Shown piece by piece: positions 31,030 to 38,468 of a stretch of 63,764 nucleotides of DNA. The DNA is from Chloroflexota bacterium. Its GTDB lineage: Bacteria; Chloroflexota; Dormibacteria; Dormibacterales; Dormibacteraceae. The DNA lies in contig VBEF01000018.1 in the NCBI GenBank assembly GCA_005881275.1, positions 1-63,764 of the forward strand, read 5' to 3'. The notes under the pieces were generated by a model. The model did not search any database. It was not told where the DNA came from and was given only the letters and a program-made list of their open reading frames with translations. Positions within the stretch are counted from its first letter, which is position 1; the number at the start of each line of letters is the position of its first letter. Both the position numbers and the translations under genes were made by a program.

Positions 31030-31705
31030 CCTGCTGGCGCCGGAGCACGTCTTCGCGCTGGTCGCGATCGCGCTGTCGACGGCACTCCTGGTCGTCGCGG
31101 CCCGCCGGCGGCCTGGGTCGTGGCTGAAGGTGCTTGCGGCCGTGCTCGTGGTGGACGAGGTGAGCTGGTGGTTTTTCCTACTCGGCGGCGGGCAGCCCGG
31201 CAGCCAGGTTGCGCTCTCGCTTCCGCTCCAGCTGTGCGACGTCGCGATCTTCATCGCCGCCGCGGCGTTGTGGACGCGGCGGCAGCTGGTGGTCGAGGTG
31301 ACCTACTTCTGGGGACTGGCGGGGACGATCCAGGCTCTGCTGACGCCCGACCTGCCGCAGCACTTTCCGAGCTACCCCTACTTCCAGTACTACATCGCGC
31401 ACGGAGGTGTGGTGGCGGCGGCGCTGGTGCTGGTCGTCGGGCTTGGGCAGCGTCCACGACGGTGGGCGGTGGCCAGGGTCGCCGGCCTGACGGTCGCCTA
31501 CGCGGCGCTGGTCGGATTGGTGGATGCGGTCACTGGCGCCGACTACATGTATCTGCGCAGCAAGCCGCCCACCGCCACGCTCCTCGACGTCCTCGGCCCG
31601 TGGCCGTGGTACATCCTCTCCGCCTCCGTGATCGCCGCGTTTCTCTTCGCGATCCTCGACGCGCCGTTTCGTCTACGCGAAAGGCGTGCCGAAGCGCTCC
31701 GCTGA
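31022..31705 (+). CDS. YwaF/TMEM164-type (TIGR02206) integral membrane protein
   Basis: A 227-residue protein with seven hydrophobic helices. Typical parts: LPLQLCDVAIFIAAAALWTR, TYFWGLAGTIQALLTPDLPQ, YFQYYIAHGGVVAAALVLVV and DYMYLRSKPPTATLLDVLGP. Function of bacterial members is unknown; the animal relative TMEM164 is an acyltransferase with conserved Cys and His in positions comparable to LC and AHG here. GTG at 31022 overlaps the DCC-like frame by 8 bases. The 3' end overlaps the convergent nitroreductase gene by 33 bases. Confidence 0.88.
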   Translation: MSDLLAPEHVFALVAIALSTALLVVAARRRPGSWLKVLAAVLVVDEVSWWFFLLGGGQPGSQVALSLPLQLCDVAIFIAAAALWTRRQLVVEVTYFWGLAGTIQALLTPDLPQHFPSYPYFQYYIAHGGVVAAALVLVVGLGQRPRRWAVARVAGLTVAYAALVGLVDAVTGADYMYLRSKPPTATLLDVLGPWPWYILSASVIAAFLFAILDAPFRLRERRAEALR

Positions 31706-32185
31706 GACGACCTCGTTGAATGGTTTGCGTCTCTTTTTGCCGATTACGTTTCGCCTCGGGTAGCCGAGGGGGACCACCGCAATCACGTCATGGGAGTCGG
31801 GCAGCCCGAACTCCTTGCGCACGCTCTCCATCCCCACCCAGCCGGCCCAGTTCGACCCGACGCCGTCACCCCACGCGGTAAGGATCATGGACTGGATCGC
31901 ACGGCTGGCATCCGAGACTCCCAAAGAGTTCTTCCTCTCGTACGCGACGATGACCGCCGCAGCCGCTCCGGCTACGTAGGGTCCGGTCCTGATCAGGGAT
32001 CCGAGCTTGCGCAGCCCATCGCGCTGGCGGACCAGGATGAAGTGCCAGGGCTGGGCATTGGACGCGCTGGCGGTCAGGTGCGCCGCCTCCACGATCCGGC
32101 GCAAGGCTTCCTCGGGCACCTCCTTGTCCTGATACTCCCGCACCGCTATGACCGTACGGGCCGCTTCATAAACCTGGTTTGCCAT
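31673..32185 (-). CDS. Nitroreductase-family protein
   Basis: A 170-residue FMN-dependent nitroreductase-like protein: AVREYQDKEVPEEALRRIVE, AHLTASASNAQPWHFILVR, AIQSMILTAWGDGVGSNWAG and AVVPLGYPRRN. These are the FMN-binding and dimer elements. Likely reduces quinones, nitro compounds or flavins. ATG at 32185 is chosen because upstream codons add a stretch without family similarity. Divergent from the DUF1003 gene, 31 bases away. Confidence 0.9.
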   Translation of the reverse strand: MANQVYEAARTVIAVREYQDKEVPEEALRRIVEAAHLTASASNAQPWHFILVRQRDGLRKLGSLIRTGPYVAGAAAAVIVAYERKNSLGVSDASRAIQSMILTAWGDGVGSNWAGWVGMESVRKEFGLPDSHDVIAVVPLGYPRRNVIGKKRRKPFNEVVSAERFGTPFA

Positions 32186-32216
32186 ACGGGCAATTGTCTT
32201 AGCTTTATCCACCGAG

Positions 32217-32774
32217 ATGGACGAACCCAAGCCGGCTGAGCATCAACACGAGCGGCGGACCAGCAGCAAGCAGCATCGCGTCGAATACCAGGCCGCGAAA
32301 GACTCGCCAATGGAGCACAAGCCGCGGCTGATCACGTCGCGCTCGGTGGCCCCGACCATCCACGGCGCGGGAGCGATCGGCCGCTTCAACAGCTGGCTGG
32401 CGGTACACATCACGAGGGCCGTGGGCACGATGTGGGCCGCCTACCTCTTCGTCCTGATCGCGCTCGTGTCGTTTCCGGAGGCCCTGAAGGCATTCCTCCG
32501 CGGCGACACGGTGGTAGGCATCGCCTGGCTCAGCCAGTCCTTCCTACAGCTCATCCTGCTCCCGATCATCATCGTTGGCCAGAACGTGATCTCGGCCAGC
32601 CAGGATGCGCGCGCGGAGGCCGACCACATCACGCTCACCACGCTCCACTCCATCAACGTCCAGCAGCTCAAGATGCTCGAGCAGCAGCAGTCGATGCTGA
32701 AGCAGCAGCGAGAGATACTCGACCTGTTGGAGAGAAGGGGAATCTCGATCAGCACCGGCGAACCTGGTGCCTGA
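32217..32774 (+). CDS. DUF1003-type membrane protein with coiled-coil tail
   Basis: A 185-residue protein. The N-terminal 60 residues are charged and His-rich. Two membrane segments follow with the DUF1003 signature: FNSWLAVHITRAVGTMWAAY, FLQLILLPIIIVGQNVISA and SQDARAEADH. A C-terminal coiled coil (QQLKMLEQQQSMLKQQREIL) likely oligomerises it. Function of DUF1003 proteins is unknown. It overlaps the start of the SIS gene by 8 bases. Confidence 0.85.
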   Translation: MDEPKPAEHQHERRTSSKQHRVEYQAAKDSPMEHKPRLITSRSVAPTIHGAGAIGRFNSWLAVHITRAVGTMWAAYLFVLIALVSFPEALKAFLRGDTVVGIAWLSQSFLQLILLPIIIVGQNVISASQDARAEADHITLTTLHSINVQQLKMLEQQQSMLKQQREILDLLERRGISISTGEPGA

Positions 32775-33789
32775 CGCTCACGAAGCGGGCGCCTTTCTGA
32801 AGGCGACCCTGGAAGGCCAGCCCCGCGAGCTGGCGAGGCTGATGTCCGACGATTCCGCGGCCAGGGCGGCGGCTCGGCTTCGTGGCTGCGCGCGGATCTT
32901 CCTGGTCGGCACTGGAACGAGCTATCACGGCGCCTTGGCGGGGCAATTCATGTTTCGCAGCTCTGGGCTGGAGGCTTGGGCGGTCCGCGCTTTCGAGTTC
33001 GCAAGCTATCCGCCCGCCTTCAGGGCGGACGATGGACTTGTTCTGCTCAGCCACCGCGGCAGCAAACGTTTCAGCCGGGCGGCACTGGACGTCTTCGAGC
33101 GGCATGCCAAGCGCTGGGTGGCCGTCACGGGCGAGGGTTCTGCGCTGGAGGGCGAAGGGGTGGTCCACACCGTCGAGCAGGAAAAGTCGCCGGTCCACAC
33201 CGCCAGCCACACCGCGGCCATGCTCAGGTTGGCGCAGGTCGCTGCCGCGCTAGGCAGGCCGGCATGGCAAGCGGAGCTGGCTGACCTTCCGGCGGCGGTG
33301 GCGACTGCGCTCGAGCTGCGCAACAGGGTTGCGGCCGCAGTACGGCGCATCGAGCTGAAACCCCTGGTCCACTACGCCGGCGGGGGGCCGGCGCGTGCCA
33401 CCGCCTACGAAGGTGCCCTCAAGTTGCGGGAGGCAGCGCACCTGGTGTCGGCCGAAGGCCATGACGTCGAGGGCATCCTGCACGGCCCGCTGGTCAGCAT
33501 TCAGGCCGGCCAGACCGTGGTCGTGATCGCCGAGGCAGGCCCCTCCCAGGACCGCACGCGAGACGTGATCAACGCGCTGGGCGAAATAGGAGCCGCGGTC
33601 ATCGAGGTTGGATCTGCTGCCGATGGTTTCAAGACACCGCGGGTGGACGAGGTCCTGGCGCCTATCGTGAACGTCGTGCCTCTGCAACTGCTCGCCTACG
33701 AGGCGTCTCGCCTGCTGGGTGTGGATGCCGACAGCTTCCGCCGCGACGAGCCGCCATATGCGGCTGCCCAGGCGGGGTTCACCCTGTAG
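32767..33789 (+). CDS. Double-SIS-domain sugar isomerase-like protein (GlmS C-terminal/AgaS type)
   Basis: A 340-residue protein with two SIS domains. The first carries IFLVGTGTSYHGALAGQFMF and LLSHRGSKRFSRAALDVF; the second HYAGGGPARATAYEGALKLR and EGHDVEGILHGPLVSI. EGALKLREAAH matches the isomerase half of GlmS (EGALKLKE), but the glutaminase domain is missing. It probably isomerises or deaminates a phosphorylated amino sugar. GTG at 32767. It is followed 2 bases later by an ion-channel gene. Confidence 0.87.
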   Translation: MPDAHEAGAFLKATLEGQPRELARLMSDDSAARAAARLRGCARIFLVGTGTSYHGALAGQFMFRSSGLEAWAVRAFEFASYPPAFRADDGLVLLSHRGSKRFSRAALDVFERHAKRWVAVTGEGSALEGEGVVHTVEQEKSPVHTASHTAAMLRLAQVAAALGRPAWQAELADLPAAVATALELRNRVAAAVRRIELKPLVHYAGGGPARATAYEGALKLREAAHLVSAEGHDVEGILHGPLVSIQAGQTVVVIAEAGPSQDRTRDVINALGEIGAAVIEVGSAADGFKTPRVDEVLAPIVNVVPLQLLAYEASRLLGVDADSFRRDEPPYAAAQAGFTL

Positions 33790-33791
33790 GC

Positions 33792-34901
33792 ATGGACGTG
33801 TTCATTGAGGTCCTGACCACGGCCCTCGGGCTCGCGCTCCTCGCCGTGACCCTCTACGACCTCTTTCAGTCCGTGGTGCTGCCGCGCCCCGCCGTGAACA
33901 AGGTCCAGCTGGCCAGGATCGTGATCCGGCCGCTGTGGATCGCATGGCGGTGGATTGGCTTGCGCTCCTCGCGCCTTGATCGGAACGAGGCTCGTCTGGC
34001 CGCGTTCGGGCCCGTCTCGCTCCTCGTGCTGTTCGGCATCTGGGCGTTTGCGCTGGTGCTTGCCTACGGGCTGATCATCTATGGCGTTCGCGATGAGTTC
34101 CGTCCCGTCCTGCAGGACTTTCCTGAAGCGTTTTACGTTTCCGCGTCCACGCTCGTGCCCTTGGCTTACGGCGACTTCATTCCAGAGCAGGGCTTCGCGC
34201 GCACGGTCATCTTCTTCGAGAGCTTGAACGGGGTTGCGCTGGCCGCACTCGCGATCACGCTGTTGTTCGAGCTCTATGGCGCGTTCCGCTCACGTGAGGA
34301 GCCCGTGGTTGCGCTCGACGCCCTCGCGGGCGCGCCTGCCTCGGCGGTGCAGCTGCTGGAGACAGCGGCCGGAAAAGGCATGGATGGGATCCTGAAGGAG
34401 ACGTTCGATGAGTGGAGGCAGTGGTCGGCCATGGTGCTGGAGAGTCACCTGGCATATCCGCTGCTGGTCTACTTCCGCTCCAGCCACGACAACGAGGCGT
34501 GGATCAACTCGTTCGGCGCGGTGATGGATTCCGCGGCGCTGGTGATGAGCTCGATGGAAGAAGAGCCGACCGCCGGCGCCGCCAAGCTCATGTTCACTGT
34601 AGGCAACCACCTCGTCGAGGACATGGCGTGGGTCTTCGGCCTCAAGCTGCAGTCGGACGCGATCATCGAGGAGAGCGAATACGTGGCAGCGATCGCCCGT
34701 CTGAAGGCGGCGGGGTACCGTGCCCACGACGGCGACGTGCACTGGCAGAAGTTCTCCAAGATGCGCGGGAAATACGCCTCGGGTCTGAATCAGATCGCGC
34801 AGTGGCTTGCCGCGCCGCCCGCGCCCTGGGTGGGCGATCGGTCGTACCTGCCGCACCGCCAGCGGCCGCGCCGGGTGACGGCTCCGAAACCGGCTAGCTG
34901 A
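33792..34901 (+). CDS. Two-pore-helix ion-channel-like membrane protein
   Basis: A 369-residue protein. Helix 1 is VLTTALGLALLAVTLYDLFQ, a longer region leads to LLVLFGIWAFALVLAYGLII, then a pore loop SASTLVPLAYGDFIPEQGFA and a closing helix (LNGVALAALAITLLFELYG), the layout of Ion_trans_2 (KcsA-like) channels. The filter reads L-A-Y-G-D rather than V-G-Y-G-D. The C-terminal 200 residues are cytosolic and helical, of unknown function. The stop codon lies in the 8-bp tandem repeat shared with the convergent regulator gene. Confidence 0.8.
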   Translation: MDVFIEVLTTALGLALLAVTLYDLFQSVVLPRPAVNKVQLARIVIRPLWIAWRWIGLRSSRLDRNEARLAAFGPVSLLVLFGIWAFALVLAYGLIIYGVRDEFRPVLQDFPEAFYVSASTLVPLAYGDFIPEQGFARTVIFFESLNGVALAALAITLLFELYGAFRSREEPVVALDALAGAPASAVQLLETAAGKGMDGILKETFDEWRQWSAMVLESHLAYPLLVYFRSSHDNEAWINSFGAVMDSAALVMSSMEEEPTAGAAKLMFTVGNHLVEDMAWVFGLKLQSDAIIEESEYVAAIARLKAAGYRAHDGDVHWQKFSKMRGKYASGLNQIAQWLAAPPAPWVGDRSYLPHRQRPRRVTAPKPAS

Positions 34902-34922
34902 TCAGCTGATCAGCTGATCAGC
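34897..34922. repeat. Three tandem copies of GCTGATCA at converging stop codons
   Basis: GCTGATCA is repeated three times without change (34897-34920) and a partial GC follows. Each unit contains the palindrome TGATCA, so the repeat supplies TGA in both directions: the ion-channel stop (34899-34901) and the response-regulator stop (34910-34912) both lie in it. Confidence 0.85.
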
Positions 34923-35593
34923 CCGAGCTCGCGCGCCTTGACGATCGCCTCGAGCTTGGAGTGCACCGCCAGCTTGCTTCCCAGGCTGCGGATGTGTGTG
35001 CGCACCGTCGTGTAGCTGATCCCCATCTCGGCGGCGATCGCGCGGCTTGGGTGACCTTCCGCCATCAAGCGGAGAACCTCTTTCTCGCGAGGCGTAAGTC
35101 GGTCGAGCTGGGCCTCGATCGACCTTCGTTTTGCGATCAGGGTTGAGATCGTGCGGGGCGTGATCAGCATCCGCCCGCGTGCGACATCCCGGATCGCGGA
35201 CACGACTTCCGCCGCGGCGCGCGACTTGTGGAGGAACGCGCTCGCGCCTGACTGAACGGCCGCGAATCGTGCGGCGTCCGTGTCCTCTCGGGTGAGGAAG
35301 ATCATCTTCGCGGCGGGCCGGATGCTCCGAACAGCGGCCGCCGCATCTGGCCCGGTTCCGTCGGGCAACCTGAAGTCGAGCAGGACCACGTCTGGGTTGA
35401 GCTCGGCCGCGGCCTGCACGCATTCGCCAACCGTGCCGACGTTGCCCACAACCTTCATGTCCGACTGGTCGTTGATCAACGCGGCGAGCCCCTCGGCCAC
35501 CACCCGGTGGTCCTCCACGATCAGCACGCGTGTGGGGTTGTCATTGTCTTGAGGTTGGCCAGATGACGCGTCTGGTTCTTCGGCTAGGGTCAC
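34910..35593 (-). CDS. NarL/FixJ-family response regulator (second copy)
   Basis: A 227-residue response regulator paralogous to the one at 13866. Receiver: TRVLIVEDHRVVAEGLAALI, Asp in VVLLDFRLPDGTG, Lys in AFLHKSRA. LuxR helix-turn-helix: LTPREKEVLRLMAEGHPSRA, GISYTTVRTHIRSLGSKLAV. GTG at 35593. No histidine kinase gene is adjacent, so it is an orphan; the PAS kinase at 8535 is one candidate partner. It starts 95 bases from the divergent small-anchor gene. Confidence 0.92.
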   Translation of the reverse strand: MTLAEEPDASSGQPQDNDNPTRVLIVEDHRVVAEGLAALINDQSDMKVVGNVGTVGECVQAAAELNPDVVLLDFRLPDGTGPDAAAAVRSIRPAAKMIFLTREDTDAARFAAVQSGASAFLHKSRAAAEVVSAIRDVARGRMLITPRTISTLIAKRRSIEAQLDRLTPREKEVLRLMAEGHPSRAIAAEMGISYTTVRTHIRSLGSKLAVHSKLEAIVKARELGLIS

Positions 35594-35688
35594 ATTGCTA
35601 AAACCGGCGTATTCGGATGAGTACCCGAGCTAACGTTTGTCAAGAAAAGAAGCGGGAAACTGTTGCTCTGAGCCGCTAGATTGAATCC

Positions 35689-36021
35689 ATGGCGAAGACG
35701 AGAAACGCCGTTTTGATTCCACTCTGGGTGGCCGTCGTCGCGGCGGGAGTGCTTCTTGCGCTGATGCTGCGGGCGGAGGCGGTCCTTGGTCCGACCAAAG
35801 TCTCGAAGCCGACGTTTATCGCCGCTCCTTCGCCATCGACCGCGCCGAGCACAAATCCTTCATCGAGCGATGCGGTGCAGCGAAGCATCGGCAAGTCGCA
35901 AACCACAACTCCGCGGTTTGCGCCGGTCGCTCCGCAATCCGCCTCGGAGACGGCTCCAGCGCCCGGTCCGGCCCAGTGCCCGCCGCACGCAGGAAGCGGG
36001 CTGCCGTGTGTGGGGCCCTAA
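35689..36021 (+). CDS. Small membrane-anchored Pro/Ser/Thr-rich protein
   Basis: A 110-residue protein with one N-terminal membrane helix (VLIPLWVAVVAAGVLLALML) followed by a low-complexity extracytoplasmic stretch (SPSTAPSTNPSSS, APAPGPAQCPPHAG) with two cysteines near the end. It looks like a surface or cell-wall-associated protein. ATG at 35689; TAGATT at 35677-35682 is a possible -10 element. A clear terminator follows. No family recognised. Confidence 0.6.
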   Translation: MAKTRNAVLIPLWVAVVAAGVLLALMLRAEAVLGPTKVSKPTFIAAPSPSTAPSTNPSSSDAVQRSIGKSQTTTPRFAPVAPQSASETAPAPGPAQCPPHAGSGLPCVGP

Positions 36022-36035
36022 AAAAGAACCAAGAG

Positions 36036-36071
36036 GCCGGCCGCATCAAAAAGCCGCCGGCACTTTTGTTT
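36036..36071 (+). terminator. Intrinsic terminator
   Basis: GCCGGCCGC (36036-36044) and GCCGCCGGC (36053-36061) form a stem with one mismatch and an A-rich 8-base loop, followed by ACTTTTGTTT. It ends the small-anchor gene. The A-run within the loop also makes it useful for the converging gene. Confidence 0.7.
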
Positions 36072-36090
36072 GAGCCTCTGGGGGACGCGA

Positions 36091-38097
36091 TCAGTCGGCG
36101 ATGGCGACCTTGGTGATGCGGGTGTCCCAGTTGGCCAGCCCCGATCGAGTGCCGCCGCAACGTCCGAATGGGCTCGCGATGAACTGCGTGTAGTTGCACG
36201 TCTGGCCGATGTACTCGGACGCAACCCAGATGCTCGACCCGTCAACAACGGCCGCGCCGTAGTCGCCCCAGCGGGTACGCGGGGGGTCGATGCCGAAGGC
36301 GGCGGCGTAGTTGGTGAAGCCATCGTCCGGGCCGACGCCGGCCTGGGCGATGTGAATGCTCCCGACGCCGGCCTTCGAGTCGAAGCCGGCGTATGCCGCG
36401 CTCGGGTAGTCGCCAGGCCCAACCAGCGTGAAGGCCACCACGCCGGCGCCGTTGTCGTTGACCGCCAGCGCCGGATAGCTCAGGTTCGCGTCCGCCAGGC
36501 CCGCGTAGCCACCACCGGCTAGCTGAGCGTGAACTCGGCCGCCGGTGACATGCGGTCGCGCCGCGAACCACTCGATGCCTGCCCGGATGTGGCCGTTGAT
36601 GTTCAGTCCGGTGTCAAGAGCTCCGTAGATGATTCCGTTGGCGAAGGTGACCTGCTGCATCCGCGTGTCGTTGGTGTCGATGGCCTGTCCCTCGACCTGG
36701 TTGTGAGCCGGCTCGACGCCGACCGCCAGCCGCCAGCATCCCGACAGAGTTGCCGTGACCGGAAGCGTCGTGTCGTTGAGACAGTCAGCCAGCGGGGTCG
36801 CTCCTGGCTTCTGCTGCGCCTTGGGCGGCATGGCGTACCGACCGACACGCACGACGGCGTTGCTCATCCTGATGTTGGGCTGCGGCGAGTTGAGCGAGCT
36901 GGTGTTGGTGAGGGCCCAGACGATCAGGTCGGTCGACGTTCCGCTCATAGCTGCGTTCACCTCGTCGGCGGCGTTTGAGCTCAAGAAGAACTCGGTTCCG
37001 CTGCGCGAGGCGCTCGAGTCGTCGCTGTTTCGCGTATCGCTGTTCGGCGCCACCGCCGGCCACACGGTGAAGCCGGCCTGGTTTCCCCGGACCATGCTTG
37101 TCGTGTCAATCTGGCTCACGTCAACAGTGGCGGCACCCGAGGCCAGCGCCCGTTTCGAAAAGGCGTAGACCTGCGCCGCCTTGTATTCCGGTCCGAAGAG
37201 GCTGTACTCGTTGGTGCTCACGTAGAAGCCGTTCGCGTCAGCTCCGATGTGCGGATAGTCGCCAATGCACGCGTTGGGATTGGTCCGCCAGGTTGCCGGC
37301 GGACTACCGGCCGAGCAGCCGTGGTTGGGTGTGCCCTGCGTGCCATCGTCCTGGACCGGCAGGTGGTAAAGGCTCCACGTTCCGGTCGGATCGGACGTCT
37401 GGCTGACGGCGATGTCGAGGCGGTTTGGTCCGGTAAGTCTTCCGCCGTTCGCTCCGGACGGCACGACCTCCAACGTCAAGACGACGTGGAACCATCGCTG
37501 GGTGGCCGCGTCGAAGTAGCAGCTGGGGTCCGTAAGCTCCGGACCTCGAACCCCTGTCGTGCGATTGATGGCGGCGGCGTAGGCATAGAAAGTGTTCAGG
37601 TCAACAGGGCCGACCAGCTTGTTGCCACTTGTGTTGTAGACGGCCAGCACATCGTTCACCGTCTCGATCACAAAGCCGTTGCCGGCGCACAGGCCCTGGT
37701 CTGGAGGCTCCAGCGAAAATTGATTTCCGCCGTTCGCGAACCGCTGATCGTTGTGGTTCAGACCATCGAAGCTCAGGAGCTGCCGGGTGTTGGAGCGGTC
37801 CCTGGACGACTCGCCACTGTGCTGTCCGTCAGCCTTCCGGCCATTTGACTTGCTGCGGTCCGGAAAGATAGGGGCGGCGTCGCTGGGTGTCCCTCCTGCA
37901 TCGGAGCCGAGCCGGGCCAGCTCGGGAGCTTGCACGCTCCCGCCGACGAGCTCGTCTGTGGCGAATGAGCTGGTTCCATAGGCCGCGATCTGTCGTGTGC
38001 CTGACTCGCTCGACGCGCCCACCGGTATGGCAGCCGCCATGCCTGCGACGATCGCGCCCGCCGCAAACCACACCATCTTGCGTCCACGCACACCCAT
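36091..38097 (-). CDS. Large secreted protein of unknown function
   Basis: A 668-residue protein. Signal peptide GRKMVWFAAGAIVAGMAAAI then PVGASS, with ATG at 38097 behind AGGAGG. After a Ser/Asp-rich linker the mature part reads FDGLNHNDQRFANGGNQFSL, EPPDQGLCAGNGFVIETVND, ADCLNDTTLPVTATLSGCWR and ends WVASEYIGQTCNYTQFIASP. It has several cysteine pairs suited to disulfides outside the cell and repeated beta-rich stretches such as YPHIGADANGFYVSTNEYS, reminiscent of secreted beta-propellers in soil bacteria. No enzyme motif recognised. Confidence 0.75.
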   Translation of the reverse strand: MGVRGRKMVWFAAGAIVAGMAAAIPVGASSESGTRQIAAYGTSSFATDELVGGSVQAPELARLGSDAGGTPSDAAPIFPDRSKSNGRKADGQHSGESSRDRSNTRQLLSFDGLNHNDQRFANGGNQFSLEPPDQGLCAGNGFVIETVNDVLAVYNTSGNKLVGPVDLNTFYAYAAAINRTTGVRGPELTDPSCYFDAATQRWFHVVLTLEVVPSGANGGRLTGPNRLDIAVSQTSDPTGTWSLYHLPVQDDGTQGTPNHGCSAGSPPATWRTNPNACIGDYPHIGADANGFYVSTNEYSLFGPEYKAAQVYAFSKRALASGAATVDVSQIDTTSMVRGNQAGFTVWPAVAPNSDTRNSDDSSASRSGTEFFLSSNAADEVNAAMSGTSTDLIVWALTNTSSLNSPQPNIRMSNAVVRVGRYAMPPKAQQKPGATPLADCLNDTTLPVTATLSGCWRLAVGVEPAHNQVEGQAIDTNDTRMQQVTFANGIIYGALDTGLNINGHIRAGIEWFAARPHVTGGRVHAQLAGGGYAGLADANLSYPALAVNDNGAGVVAFTLVGPGDYPSAAYAGFDSKAGVGSIHIAQAGVGPDDGFTNYAAAFGIDPPRTRWGDYGAAVVDGSSIWVASEYIGQTCNYTQFIASPFGRCGGTRSGLANWDTRITKVAIAD

Positions 38098-38468
38098 TCC
38101 TCCTGTGCCTAACCGAACCCGAATCGAGCCCGCGACCACCATGAATCGATGCGCCCTGTCAGCTCTGGAGCCCAACTCAATCTCCACTCCAGCGGTTTCA
38201 CAGCGGAATGGGCCGATCCCCACGGCCACATCTCGAAGCCGTACTAATGTGGCAAAGGCTAGAAGTGAAAGTCAAGCATCGATAAGTCGCCGACCCGCTC
38301 GCGCGCAATTCTTCGCCGGCATTTCATTCAGATGTGGTTTGCGGCCCGCGACGAGCGACGGCTAAGGTGGGTTGTGGAGCGCCTGTGAAGCACCGAGACC
38401 GTGCCAATCGTGTGCCATCCGCGCGTCGCGCGACGCCGGCCCGGCTGCTCGCCGGCGATGAGACGAGC
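38098..38468. other. 371-base region between divergent genes
   Basis: It holds the 5' regions of the secreted protein gene and of the glucosidase gene. On the minus strand TTGACT stands at about 38270, but no well-spaced -10 follows. The frame of the glucosidase gene is open back to 38334, with a GTG at 38385 as an alternative start. I see no repeat or RNA gene. Confidence 0.5.

Noticed and set aside
36091-38097. Sialidase or glycoside hydrolase activity for the large secreted protein.
   Set aside because: No Asp-box series and no recognisable catalytic motif; only a general secreted beta-rich pattern.
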